Shown: positions 6,293-14,946 of the stretch, one piece after another
Layout of the letters: the number at the start of each line of letters is the position of its first letter
How positions within the stretch are numbered: the stretch's first letter is position 1
Assembly (NCBI GenBank): GCA_045638145.1
Contig: JAZUAU010000027.1
Span: forward strand, 124,001-188,000
Direction: 5' to 3'
DNA: 64,000 nt
Origin: SFWF01 sp045638145
Lineage (GTDB): Bacteria; Bacillota; Clostridia; Oscillospirales; Acutalibacteraceae
Translations under genes and position numbers: made by a program
Notes under the pieces: model-generated
Databases searched by the model: none
Seen by the model: only the letters and a program-made list of their open reading frames with translations
Told to the model about the DNA's origin: nothing

Positions 6293-7729
6293 ATGAAATC
6301 ATTTATGGACAAGGATTTTCTGCTACAGACAGAAACCGCAAAGCACCTTTATCACGATATCGCAAAGGATATGCCGATTATCGACTATCATTGCCACATT
6401 AGTCCGAAAGAGATTTACGAGGACGTGAGATTCGAGTCCCTCGACCAGGTATGGCTTGGTGGCAGACAGCCCGACGGCTCATATTTCGGCGACCACTACA
6501 AGTGGAGGGCTATGCGTTCTAACGGTACACCCGAAGAGTATGTTACCGGAAGCAAATCGGGCAGAGAGAGAATCCAGAAGTTTGCCGAAGCGCTTGAGAT
6601 GGCAATCGGCAATCCTATGTATCATTGGACTAATTTAGAGCTTCATCGCTATTTTGGCGAGACCGGCTACCTTAACGCCGACAATGCCGGCGAGGTTTAT
6701 GACCGCTGCAATAAAAAGCTTCAGTCCGATCCAAATCTTACGGTACGCGGTCTTATCCGCCAGTCTAAGGTTCGTATGATTGGTACTACAGACGACCCGA
6801 TTGACTCACTCGAGTGGCACAAGAAGCTTGCCGAAGACCCAACCTTTGATTTTTGCAAGGTATACCCCTCATACCGCCCCGACAAGGCAATCAACATTAA
6901 CAAAGAGGGATTTGCAGATTATATAAAAAAGCTTGCCGCTTCGGTAGGTAAGGAAAGCCTTGACACAGTTGAGGATGTAAAAGCCGCACTTATCGAGCGT
7001 CTCGAATTCTTTAAGGAAATGGGCTGCCGTGCATCCGACCATGGACTTGACTACATTATGTACAGAGAGGGCACCGACGAGGAAATCGAGTCCGTTTACA
7101 AAAAGGTTATGGCAGGCGGCAGCTGCACGCTCGAAGAGGCAGAAAAGTATCAGACCGCTATTCTTGTTACCCTTGGCAGAGCCTACCACAGACTCGGAAT
7201 CGTAATGCAGCTTCACTATTCCTGCCTTAGAAACAACAACAAAAAGCGCTATGCAGAGCAGGGCCCCGACACCGGCTATGATATGATTGCACAGAACACC
7301 TGTGGTGGCGCTATCGCAGAGCTTCTGTCATGTCTGAACGATACCGACGAGTGCCCCAAGACCATTCTTTATTCCCTCAACCCTGCCGACAATGAGCAGA
7401 TTGGCACCATCCTCGGCGTTTTCCAGACCGACGAGATTCCCGGCAAGATTCAGATGGGTTCAGCTTGGTGGTTTAACGACACAAAGAGCGGTATGGAGGA
7501 GCAGATGAAGGCTCTCTCAAACCTCGGTCTCCTCGGCAACTTTGTCGGAATGCTCACCGACTCGCGCTCCTTCCTCTCCTACACCCGTCACGATTACTTC
7601 CGCAGAATCCTCTGTAACCTAATCGGCAACTGGGTTGAAAATGGCGAATATCCGAACGATGAAAAGGCGCTCCGCCGCATCGTTGAAGGCATCTGCTACA
7701 AGAACGCAGAGCGCTACTTTGATATGTAA
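6293..7729 (+). CDS. uxaC: Glucuronate (uronate) isomerase
   Basis: 478 residues, the full length of UxaC. It interconverts glucuronate with fructuronate and galacturonate with tagaturonate, the first step of hexuronate breakdown. The N-terminal IDYHCHISPKEI carries the metal-binding histidines of the amidohydrolase-like fold; further conserved blocks are GTTDDPIDSLEWH, RASDHGLDY, QLHYSCLRNNN and MLTDSRSFLSYTRHDYFRR. The start is secure (GGAGG, 8 bases, ATG). It stands alone with a terminator downstream, while uxaB and uxaA lie about 54 kb away at the right edge. Regulation is not visible. Confidence 0.95.
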   Translation: MKSFMDKDFLLQTETAKHLYHDIAKDMPIIDYHCHISPKEIYEDVRFESLDQVWLGGRQPDGSYFGDHYKWRAMRSNGTPEEYVTGSKSGRERIQKFAEALEMAIGNPMYHWTNLELHRYFGETGYLNADNAGEVYDRCNKKLQSDPNLTVRGLIRQSKVRMIGTTDDPIDSLEWHKKLAEDPTFDFCKVYPSYRPDKAININKEGFADYIKKLAASVGKESLDTVEDVKAALIERLEFFKEMGCRASDHGLDYIMYREGTDEEIESVYKKVMAGGSCTLEEAEKYQTAILVTLGRAYHRLGIVMQLHYSCLRNNNKKRYAEQGPDTGYDMIAQNTCGGAIAELLSCLNDTDECPKTILYSLNPADNEQIGTILGVFQTDEIPGKIQMGSAWWFNDTKSGMEEQMKALSNLGLLGNFVGMLTDSRSFLSYTRHDYFRRILCNLIGNWVENGEYPNDEKALRRIVEGICYKNAERYFDM

Positions 7730-7770
7730 GCGGCTTGCCAAATTCAGCGCAGAACAAAAGAAAAATAATA

Positions 7771-7807
7771 AAAATGGTGTTCGATACATTTCGGACACCA
7801 TTTTACA
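7771..7807 (+). terminator. Terminator after uxaC
   Basis: AAAATGGTGT (7771-7780) pairs with ACACCATTTT (7795-7804) around a 14-base loop. Confidence 0.7.
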
Positions 7808-7926
7808 TTTATACTATATATTTCAAAAACATCCTGCAGCAACTTGAATGTTATAATAAAAAATGTTATAATTTATTAACAAACCGAGTTTTATAAGTTT
7901 TGTAAAATAAATAAGGAGTTTTGTAT

Positions 7927-8679
7927 ATGGAGTTTAGCGTAAATCATCCAATAATCTATCTGCTTGTTGGAACAGTAATCACCACCGTGCTGGCACAATC
8001 GGTATTTTTTCTTGTCCGCGCTATAAGACGCGCAAAACAACTGCAGATTGCCGACAGCGTAGTTAAAAAGACAGTTACCTCGGCAATCCTCTTCACAATA
8101 GCACCTGCCGTTGCCATTCTCGTTGGCGTTGTGGTGCTTTCAAAGAGTCTCGGCGTGGCACTTCCTTGGCTTCGTCTTTCGGTTGTGGGCTCTCTTTCCT
8201 ATGAGCTTGTTGCCGCAAAGAACACCACCGCACCCCTCGGTCTTTCCGAAACCGAGCTTGTGACAAGTGCTTCGGATTACGTCACTATCCTCCTCGTTAT
8301 GACCCTTTCAATCGCGCTGAGCCTCTGCCTCGCACCCCTCCTCACAAAGAAGGTGCAGAGTGGCGTTGCAAAGATTGGTCTCCGGGACAAAAAATGGGGC
8401 GAAATTTTCAATAATGCAATGTTCCTCGGTATGATTTCGGCATTTCTCGGCTACGTTTTCTGCGATGTTACCCACGTTTTCACAGGTCATCTTCAGGGTC
8501 TTACCCCTGTTTGCGTAATGCTTGTATCTGCAGTCGTTATGGCGGTACTTGGAATTATATCAACAAAATTCAAAATCCGTTGGATGACCGACTACGCGCT
8601 GCCGATAAGTCTTATCGTGGGTATGGCATCGGCAATACTTTTCTCGAACCTATTCGGCGGTTTTGAGGTTGTTCTTTAA
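7927..8679 (+). CDS. DUF5058-like multi-pass membrane protein
   Basis: 250 residues with about six or seven hydrophobic segments. The N-terminus has one membrane span and then a basic loop (RAIRRAKQLQ). A conserved-looking stretch is SAILFTIAPAVAILVGVVVLSKSLGVALPWLRLSVVGS in outline, rich in Ser, Gly and Pro, as in transport proteins. I recognise it as resembling DUF5058; function unknown. The ATG at 7927 is preferred over a TTG at 7921 because AAGGAG is 8 bases upstream. It is the first gene of a three-gene unit with another membrane protein and an M20 peptidase, suggesting import of an amide or peptide substrate that the peptidase hydrolyses. Confidence 0.7.
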   Translation: MEFSVNHPIIYLLVGTVITTVLAQSVFFLVRAIRRAKQLQIADSVVKKTVTSAILFTIAPAVAILVGVVVLSKSLGVALPWLRLSVVGSLSYELVAAKNTTAPLGLSETELVTSASDYVTILLVMTLSIALSLCLAPLLTKKVQSGVAKIGLRDKKWGEIFNNAMFLGMISAFLGYVFCDVTHVFTGHLQGLTPVCVMLVSAVVMAVLGIISTKFKIRWMTDYALPISLIVGMASAILFSNLFGGFEVVL

Positions 8680-8689
8680 GGGGGAGAGT

Positions 8690-9358
8690 ATGATGAAAAA
8701 ACAAATGACTTATATGGAATCTGTCCACCACTACGGAAGAATTTGGGGGGTAATTGTTGCCGCCCTTATTATCGCAGTGCCCTTTATTCTAGCTGTGGTT
8801 TTTTCTGCCGTTCCTAAGTGGGATGCCCTCGCAAAGGGACTTATCGCAACCCTTCCCATGTATTGGGCGGTTGGCTTTATCGAGATTTTTACTTACGTGC
8901 CCATGCTTGGTGCCGGCGGTACATATCTTTCCTTTGTAACAGGTAATATCTCAAATCTCAAGCTCCCCTGCGGTGTTGACGCTATTGAGCGCTCGTGCTA
9001 TGATAAGTCGAGCGAGGAAGCAGAGGTTGTCTCTACCATTGCAATCGCAGTTTCTTCGATTGTTACTACCGTTATAATAATCCTCGGCGTGCTTCTTATC
9101 GTGCCGCTGACACCCCTGCTCGAAAACCCCGTTTTAGAGCCTGCCTTTGAGATGATTCTGCCTGCCCTCTTCGGTGGTCTTGGCGTTGTATTTATTTCAA
9201 AGAATGTAAAGTTGTCAATAGCACCCATCGTTTTAATGCTTGCACTTTTCATCTCGATTCCTGCCCTTAACAAGGGTACAGTAGGAATTATGGTGCCGGT
9301 CGGCGTTGTGTTTACCATCGTCGTTGCCCGCATTATGTATAAGAAAGGTTGGCTGTAA
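8690..9358 (+). CDS. Membrane protein, partner of DUF5058-like protein
   Basis: 222 residues with about six hydrophobic segments and a glycine-rich block, PMLGAGGTYLSFVTGN, in the first third. I do not know a named family. The second ATG pair (8690) follows GGGGGAGAGT, 10 bases after the previous stop, so the two membrane genes are co-translated. The soluble middle loop (IERSCYDKSSEEAEVVS) is polar and could face the cytoplasm. It probably forms a two-component transporter with the DUF5058-like protein; substrate unknown, with the M20 peptidase downstream as the only clue. Confidence 0.65.
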   Translation: MMKKQMTYMESVHHYGRIWGVIVAALIIAVPFILAVVFSAVPKWDALAKGLIATLPMYWAVGFIEIFTYVPMLGAGGTYLSFVTGNISNLKLPCGVDAIERSCYDKSSEEAEVVSTIAIAVSSIVTTVIIILGVLLIVPLTPLLENPVLEPAFEMILPALFGGLGVVFISKNVKLSIAPIVLMLALFISIPALNKGTVGIMVPVGVVFTIVVARIMYKKGWL

Positions 9359-9360
9359 TT

Positions 9361-10800
9361 ATGGGATATCTTTTTCTCCTACTCGGTATCGCACTTATTA
9401 TATTTTTAGCGGTGCTTGTTATCCGTGCAGCTCGTTTTACACCGAAATCGGATGTAACGGTTATAGAAGATGAAGAGGTTTTTAACAAGGCTGCGGCAGT
9501 AGAGCGCCTGCAAAAGCTTATCCGCTTCAAAACGGTATCCTACCGCGACCCGTCACTCGAGGATGATGCGGAATTTAAAAGGCTTATTGACGCTCTGCCC
9601 GAGCTTTATCCGAACGTTTTTAAGGTCTGCGAGTGCTCACTCCTCGCCGACCGTGGACTCCTCTTCCGTTGGAAGGGCAAAAATGAGGGCAACCCTGCCG
9701 TTCTTATGGCTCATTACGACGTTGTTCCCGTAAACGAAGAGGCTTGGGACAAGCCTGCATTTGAGGGAATTATCGAGGACGGTGTTCTTTGGGGACGCGG
9801 CTCGCTTGATACCAAGGTCACCTTTAACGGTGTGCTTTCTGCCGCTGACCACCTCATTTCCGAGGGCTTTACCCCCGAGTATGACATTTATTTTGCATTT
9901 TCGGGCGGTGAAGAGGTCAACGGTCGCGGTGCTGTAAATATGGTCGACCTTTTCGAGCAAAACGGCATTACTCCCTCTCTCGTTGTTGACGAGGGCGGCG
10001 CAGTGGTCGAGAACGTTTTCCCCGGTGTAAAAGCCCCCTGCGGACTTATCGGAATTGCCGAAAAGGGTATGATGGACGTTCGCTACACCGCAAAATCTCA
10101 GGGCGGTCACGCATCTGCACCGAAGCCCAATTCGCCCATCGTCCGTCTTTCAAAGGCTTGTCTCACACTCGAGAAAAAGCCCTTCAAATCTCACCTTACA
10201 AAGCCTGTTGCCGAGCTTTTCGACACCCTCGGCAGACACTCAAGTTTTGTAATGAGGATTGTTTTTGCTAACTTCCCCCTTTTCAAGGGTCTGCTTGATG
10301 AATTTATGTGCAAGAAATCGGGCGGCGAGATTAACGCTCTGCTTCGCACTACCGTCGCCTTTACCCAGAGTGAGGGCAGCACGGCATCTAACGTAATTCC
10401 CCCCGAGGCATCTATGATTTCTAACATTCGTCTGAACCCCGAGGACACGATGGATTCCGCCCTCGAATATCTGAAAGCTACTGTCGGCGACGGTGTTGAG
10501 GTTGAGTTCCTCCACGGAATGAACCCATCGAGAATCAGCAAGACCGATTGCGAAGCATATAACAAGGTTGCTTCTGCCGTTGCGTCCACCTGGAAGGGCT
10601 GTATCGTTTCGCCCTATCTTATGGTGCAGTGCTCCGATTCCCGTCATTGGGGCAGAATTTCCGACAAGGTTTACCGCTTCTCTGCTATGGATTTAACAAG
10701 CGAAGAACGCGCCACCATTCACGGAAACAACGAGCGCATACGTCTTGATTGTGCCGAGCGTGCAGTTGAGTTTTACATTCGACTTATGAGGACCTTATAA
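9361..10800 (+). CDS. M20 family metallopeptidase with N-terminal membrane anchor
   Basis: 479 residues. An N-terminal hydrophobic span is followed by an M20 zinc-dependent amidohydrolase. Metal motifs: MAHYDVVPV (His and Asp), GRGSLDTK (bridging Asp), FSGGEEVNGRGA (catalytic Glu pair) and a late HGNNERI (His). A dimerisation-domain segment (GGHASAPKPNSP) is present. The closest type is the carboxypeptidase PM20D1-like group, which cleaves or forms N-acyl amino acids or peptides. The ATG at 9361 is chosen over an upstream TTG. It is the third gene of the DUF5058 operon and 1 base before the phosphodiesterase start. Confidence 0.88.
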   Translation: MGYLFLLLGIALIIFLAVLVIRAARFTPKSDVTVIEDEEVFNKAAAVERLQKLIRFKTVSYRDPSLEDDAEFKRLIDALPELYPNVFKVCECSLLADRGLLFRWKGKNEGNPAVLMAHYDVVPVNEEAWDKPAFEGIIEDGVLWGRGSLDTKVTFNGVLSAADHLISEGFTPEYDIYFAFSGGEEVNGRGAVNMVDLFEQNGITPSLVVDEGGAVVENVFPGVKAPCGLIGIAEKGMMDVRYTAKSQGGHASAPKPNSPIVRLSKACLTLEKKPFKSHLTKPVAELFDTLGRHSSFVMRIVFANFPLFKGLLDEFMCKKSGGEINALLRTTVAFTQSEGSTASNVIPPEASMISNIRLNPEDTMDSALEYLKATVGDGVEVEFLHGMNPSRISKTDCEAYNKVASAVASTWKGCIVSPYLMVQCSDSRHWGRISDKVYRFSAMDLTSEERATIHGNNERIRLDCAERAVEFYIRLMRTL

Positions 10801-10801
10801 C

Positions 10802-11314
10802 ATGAAAATTTTTGTTGCAAGTGATATACACGGCTCGGCTTTCTGGTGCAAAAAGATGCTCGATGCGTATAATGCTGAAAATGCGGATTTTCTCCTTTTG
10901 CTCGGTGATATTCTTTATCACGGACCGAGAAACGACCTGCCGGATGAATATGCCCCCAAAAAGGTTATCGAAATGCTGAACCCCCTCGCAGACGACATTA
11001 TGTGCGTCCGCGGAAACTGTGAGGCAGAGGTTGACCAGATGGTGCTGAACTTTAACGTAATGTCGCCATTTATCAGAATTTTTGACGGCAAAACGACAAT
11101 TTTCGCAACCCACGGCCACACCTATAACGAAGATGCTCTGCCGAAGCTTCGCCGCGGTGAAATTCTTCTTTGCGGTCATACCCACGTTCAAGTTATCCGC
11201 CGTCACGAGGATTATACCTATGTAAATCCCGGCTCGGTTTCAATCCCCAAGGAAAACGCCCCTCACGGTTATGCCATAATCGAGGACGGAGAGGTAACTC
11301 TCAAATGCCTTTAA
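10802..11314 (+). CDS. YfcE-like metallophosphodiesterase
   Basis: 170 residues of the MJ0936/YfcE group of calcineurin-like phosphoesterases. Motifs in order: ASDIHGS, LLGDILYHGPRN, VRGNCEAEVD, ATHGHTYN and CGHTHV, which provide all the expected metal ligands. In vitro such enzymes hydrolyse phosphodiesters; the physiological substrate is usually unknown. It starts two bases after the M20 stop and its 3' end overlaps the next gene by 10 bases, so it belongs to a four-gene translation-coupled run ending with mtaB. Confidence 0.88.
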   Translation: MKIFVASDIHGSAFWCKKMLDAYNAENADFLLLLGDILYHGPRNDLPDEYAPKKVIEMLNPLADDIMCVRGNCEAEVDQMVLNFNVMSPFIRIFDGKTTIFATHGHTYNEDALPKLRRGEILLCGHTHVQVIRRHEDYTYVNPGSVSIPKENAPHGYAIIEDGEVTLKCL

Positions 11315-11679
11315 CAAATAACCCCACCCATATTTTTGAGCCGAACCCTCTCGCCTGCGGACAGGCGGTGCTTGCCATGCTTTCGGATACGCCCGTAGAG
11401 GAGATAATCGAGCTTGTAAAGACCGACCGCGAAACAAAACTTTCGGATATGTTTGCGGCTCTCGACGCTTTAGGGATTGGATGTCTTCGGGAAAGAAAGC
11501 AGGCTTTTACAAAATCCGACCTGCCCGACGTCTGCATTTTGTCTCTCGAAACGCCAAAATGCTGGCATTGGTCTCTCTATTTCAGAGGTCGGTTTTTAGA
11601 CCCCGAATACGGCATTCTTTCCGATTTTCCGCCCTCTGCCCGTCGCTACTATTTTGAAATAAAGGACATTCCCCGATGA
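11305..11679 (+). CDS. Peptidase C39-like small protein
   Basis: 124 residues. The pattern resembles a papain-fold C39-like domain: NPLACGQAVLAML has a candidate catalytic Cys at residue 18, CWHWSLYF carries the His, and FLDPEYG the Asp. There is no signal peptide, so it would act in the cytoplasm, unlike ABC-linked C39 bacteriocin proteases. The ATG at 11305 follows GGAGAGG and lies inside the end of the yfcE-like gene; its own stop overlaps mtaB by 4 bases. No bacteriocin or peptide precursor is seen nearby. Peptidase activity is inferred from the motif triplet only. Confidence 0.6.
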   Translation: MPLTNNPTHIFEPNPLACGQAVLAMLSDTPVEEIIELVKTDRETKLSDMFAALDALGIGCLRERKQAFTKSDLPDVCILSLETPKCWHWSLYFRGRFLDPEYGILSDFPPSARRYYFEIKDIPR

Positions 11680-12953
11680 AGATTTTTTTCTACACCCTCG
11701 GTTGCAAGGTGAATCAGTATGAAAGTCAGGCTGTGGGCGAAATGCTCGCGGCTTCGGGCTACTCTGTCACCTCGGATATAAAGGCGGCAGATATTGCCGT
11801 TATAAATTCCTGCACCGTCACAGCCGAGTCCGACCGCAAGACACGACAGGCGGTTCGCCGCTTTAAAAAGCAGGGAAAAACGGTAGTGCTTATGGGCTGT
11901 ATGCCCTCGGCAAATCCCCAAACGGCAGATGAGCTTCCCGAAGCCGACATAGTCATCGGAAACGTGGACCACCGAGTTTTGACAGAGCTTTTAGATGACT
12001 TTTTTGAGAATAAAAAGAGGACTGTTCAAATTGAAAGACATAAAAACGGGGAGGCATATTGCACGCCCCCCATTACCGCCTTTTCGGAGCGCACACGCGC
12101 TTTTATGAAAATTCAGGACGGTTGCGACCGCTACTGCACCTACTGTCTTATCCCCTTTGCCAGAGGTCCCATTCGTTCGCGACCTCTCGAAGAAATTACC
12201 GCTGAGGCTACCGCCCTTTCAAAGAATGGTTTTCGTGAAATCGTGCTTGTCGGAATCAATCTCACAAGCTATGGCAGAGGCGAAGACTTTGATATTGCAG
12301 ATGCAGTAAACGCGGCAAGCGTGGATGGCATTGAGCGTGTTCGTCTCGGCTCGATTGAGCCCGACCATATGAGCGATGAACTACTCGAAAAGCTCTCAAA
12401 GGAGCCTAAATTCTGTCCGCAGTTTCATTTAGCGCTTCAGTCGGGCTGTGACAACACACTTCGCCGTATGAACCGCCACTATGACACGACATTTTATAGA
12501 GATTTGGTAAACCGCATCCGCGCAAAATTCCAAAACCCCTCGATAACAACCGATATTATGGTTGGCTTCCCCTCGGAAAGTGAGGCGGATTTTGATGAAA
12601 GCGCGCGGTTTTTAGAAGAAGTCGGTCTTGCACGAAGCCACGTATTCGCCTATTCAAAGCGGAGCGGTACCGTTGCGGCAAATCTCCCTAATCAGGTGGC
12701 AGAAGTCGAAAAATCTCGCCGTGCACGGATTATGGCAGAGGCGGCAAGAAATGCCGAAAAGGCCTTTTTAGAAACGCAAATAGGTCTTAGCGAAACGGTG
12801 CTTTTTGAGCAAGAATCGGACGGCTATTTTGAGGGCTATACCAAAAACTATACTCGCGTAAGAGTGAAAAACACCGAAAATCTAACCGGACAGATTCTCC
12901 CTGTAAAGCTAATCTCGGCAGCCGACGATTATTGTATTGGAGAATTTGTATAG
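11676..12953 (+). CDS. mtaB: tRNA t6A37 methylthiotransferase
   Basis: 425 residues, full-length MtaB, a radical-SAM enzyme that adds a methylthio group to t6A at position 37 of tRNAs reading ANN codons. The N-terminal MTTase domain has its three cluster cysteines in TLGCKVNQYES, NSCTVTAES and MGCMPSA. The radical-SAM CxxxCxxC is in DGCDRYCTYC. A C-terminal TRAM-like domain binds tRNA. The second cluster motif and the length favour MtaB over MiaB or RimO. Its ATG overlaps the stop of the C39-like gene (ATGA), and a strong terminator follows. Confidence 0.93.
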   Translation: MKIFFYTLGCKVNQYESQAVGEMLAASGYSVTSDIKAADIAVINSCTVTAESDRKTRQAVRRFKKQGKTVVLMGCMPSANPQTADELPEADIVIGNVDHRVLTELLDDFFENKKRTVQIERHKNGEAYCTPPITAFSERTRAFMKIQDGCDRYCTYCLIPFARGPIRSRPLEEITAEATALSKNGFREIVLVGINLTSYGRGEDFDIADAVNAASVDGIERVRLGSIEPDHMSDELLEKLSKEPKFCPQFHLALQSGCDNTLRRMNRHYDTTFYRDLVNRIRAKFQNPSITTDIMVGFPSESEADFDESARFLEEVGLARSHVFAYSKRSGTVAANLPNQVAEVEKSRRARIMAEAARNAEKAFLETQIGLSETVLFEQESDGYFEGYTKNYTRVRVKNTENLTGQILPVKLISAADDYCIGEFV

Positions 12954-12956
12954 TAA

Positions 12957-12988
12957 AAGCTCCCTCAGAACTGAGGGAGCTTCATTTT
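12957..12988 (+). terminator. Terminator after mtaB
   Basis: AAGCTCCCTCAG (12957-12968), a 2-base loop, and CTGAGGGAGCTT (12971-12982), then CATTTTAT. The position between convergent genes means it may also stop the minus-strand symporter transcript. Confidence 0.85.
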
Positions 12989-14552
12989 ATCCTAATGAAT
13001 TTTTTGCGGTGGTTTTAATCTCAGCGTCATAGCAGGAGAATTTTTCGTCTAAATTCTTGGGGAGGGTTTTCTTTGTAAAAGCACTCACAATAGGCACTAA
13101 TACAAGTCCGCCCAGCATTGCGACAACCCCTGAATGAAGCGAGGTTTTGAAGACAAAGTTTTGTAGAATCTCAGGCAAAACCTTTATGTCTATAAGCCTT
13201 ACGCCGATTGCAAGCTGAACGAGTTCAAGTCCTACTCCGAAGATGAATGAGCTTACAACTGCCGCCTTGGTGGTGCCCTTCCAATATAAGCCGTACAGGA
13301 AAGGAGCGAGGAATGCGCCGGCAAGTGCGCCCCACGAAACGCCCATCATCTGTGCAATGAATACCGAATCTGCCCAAACCGAATCCTTAAGAATTGCAAT
13401 AACAGCCGAGATTGCGATAAAGAAAACGATGAAAAGTCGCATGACGAAGATGCTCTTCTTTTCGGTAAGCTTTCCCTTTCTCTCAATCGCAGGCTTCACA
13501 ACATCGAGTGTTAGGGTCGAGGATGAAGCAAGCACGAGGGAGGAAAGCGTTGACATCGATGCGGCAAGCACGAGCACAACGATGATAGCAACAACGAGGC
13601 TCGGCAGTTCCGCGAGCATGGTGGGAACTATCATATCAAACTTTGTGCCTGCGGCAGAGGTGTAGCCTTCGGCGGCAATCTTGTCGAAGTAAAGGCGTCC
13701 GAAACCGCCAAGGAAGTAGCAACCGCCCGCAACAATGATTGCGAAAACTGTCGAAATAATCGTTCCCTTTTTGATTGCGCCCTCATCCTTAATTGAGTAG
13801 AACTTGCCGACCATCTGTGGCAGACCCCAAGTACCAAGGGAGGTAAGAAGGACTACAACGAAGAGGAAGAAGGGGTCGGGTCCGAACATTGTGGTGTATT
13901 CCATACCTGCGTGCTCGCTCTTTGCGAGGGTTTCAACTGCGGCGGTAAATCCACCATTCTGTGCAAGGACCGATGCCACAACGGCAACTATACCGACTAG
14001 CATTATAATTCCCTGAATAAAGTCGTTTATTGCGGTTGCCATATAGCCGCCAAACACAACGTAAACGCCCGTGAGCACCGCCATTGAAACAACTATTACC
14101 CAGTAAGGAATCGAGAAAACGTTATTGAAAAGGCTGGACAGTCCATTGTAGAGGGATGCGGAGTAGGGAATAAGGAAAACAAATACGATAAAGGCTGCCG
14201 CAACCTTGAGCATCTTTGAATCGTAGCGTTTTTCAAAGAAATCGGGCATTGTTTTTGACCCAAGGTGCTGCGACATTACCCTCGTTCTTCTGCCGAGAAC
14301 ACTCCAGGCAAGAAGCGAGCCGATAAATGCGTTTCCAAGACCAATCCAGGTAGAGGCAAGACCAAAATTCCAGCCGAACTGACCTGCGTAGCCAACGAAT
14401 ATTACGGCAGAAAAATAAGAAGTTCCAAAAGCAAAGGCGGTGAGCCAGGGTCCGACCGAGCGGCCACCGAGAACAAAGCCCTCAACGTTGGTAGAATGCT
14501 TGCGGCAATAAAGACCGACACCTATCATAAGGGCAAAAAAGAAAACGAGCAT
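12987..14552 (-). CDS. Sodium:solute symporter (SSS family)
   Basis: 521 residues from the first ATG, about 13 membrane segments. Family features include VLGGRSVGPWLTAFAFGTSYFSAV near the start and ASMSTLSSLVLASSSTL, the segment carrying sodium-site serines. Substrate unknown; it is not a close match to the PutP at 30390. The start is odd: the first ATG begins inside the first membrane helix with no ribosome site. A perfect AAAGGAGAGG (14622-14631) lies about 70 bases upstream, and the open frame continues (SSAPNLASANNPLTVGLTIP), but the only codon at proper spacing is ACG (14613-14615). The true protein probably begins there, adding 21 residues. A single-gene unit. Confidence 0.85.
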   Translation of the reverse strand: MLVFFFALMIGVGLYCRKHSTNVEGFVLGGRSVGPWLTAFAFGTSYFSAVIFVGYAGQFGWNFGLASTWIGLGNAFIGSLLAWSVLGRRTRVMSQHLGSKTMPDFFEKRYDSKMLKVAAAFIVFVFLIPYSASLYNGLSSLFNNVFSIPYWVIVVSMAVLTGVYVVFGGYMATAINDFIQGIIMLVGIVAVVASVLAQNGGFTAAVETLAKSEHAGMEYTTMFGPDPFFLFVVVLLTSLGTWGLPQMVGKFYSIKDEGAIKKGTIISTVFAIIVAGGCYFLGGFGRLYFDKIAAEGYTSAAGTKFDMIVPTMLAELPSLVVAIIVVLVLAASMSTLSSLVLASSSTLTLDVVKPAIERKGKLTEKKSIFVMRLFIVFFIAISAVIAILKDSVWADSVFIAQMMGVSWGALAGAFLAPFLYGLYWKGTTKAAVVSSFIFGVGLELVQLAIGVRLIDIKVLPEILQNFVFKTSLHSGVVAMLGGLVLVPIVSAFTKKTLPKNLDEKFSCYDAEIKTTAKNSLG

Positions 14553-14690
14553 CGGGATTGTGAGCCCGACGGTTAGCGGATTGTTCGCCGAAGCGAGATT
14601 GGGTGCAGAGGACGTTGTCTTCCTCTCCTTTCTTTAATAATTAATATTGAATAATTTAGGTGTTTCGGTTTGCGAAACTATATATAAATA

Positions 14691-14733
14691 GCGTCGCAGA
14701 CACCTACGGGTCGTTGTGGTCGCCGACCCCTAC
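14691..14733 (+). repeat. GCGTCGCAGAC motif plus CCCCTAC-tailed hairpin
   Basis: This lies in the gap 14616-14946. GCGTCGCAGAC (14691-14701) is followed by GGGTCG (14708-14713) pairing with CGACCC (14724-14729) and the tail CTAC. It is nearly identical in its 3' half to the copy at 27836. The rest of the gap is AT-rich, and apart from the terminator at its right end I see no gene in it. Confidence 0.6.
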
Positions 14734-14910
14734 TAATGCCTAAGATTTATTCATCTTTAACAGTTTAACGCTTTAAAGCAGTTTTGTCAAGAGTTTTTTG
14801 CTATTTTTAAATTTTAAACCGTCCTGTTTTTATAATCCATAGTGGAAAATACGGTCTTTGCTTTAATAGGAGCCTCCGCCCTGCGCGATACGACAATTGA
14901 GTAAAAATTG

Positions 14911-14938
14911 AAAAAAGGCGAACAAAGCGTTCGCCTTT
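14911..14938 (-). terminator. Terminator after PAP2 gene
   Basis: On the minus strand AAAGGCGAAC pairs with GTTCGCCTTT (arms at 14929-14938 and 14914-14923) followed by a run of T. Confidence 0.8.
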
Positions 14939-14946
14939 ACACACTA

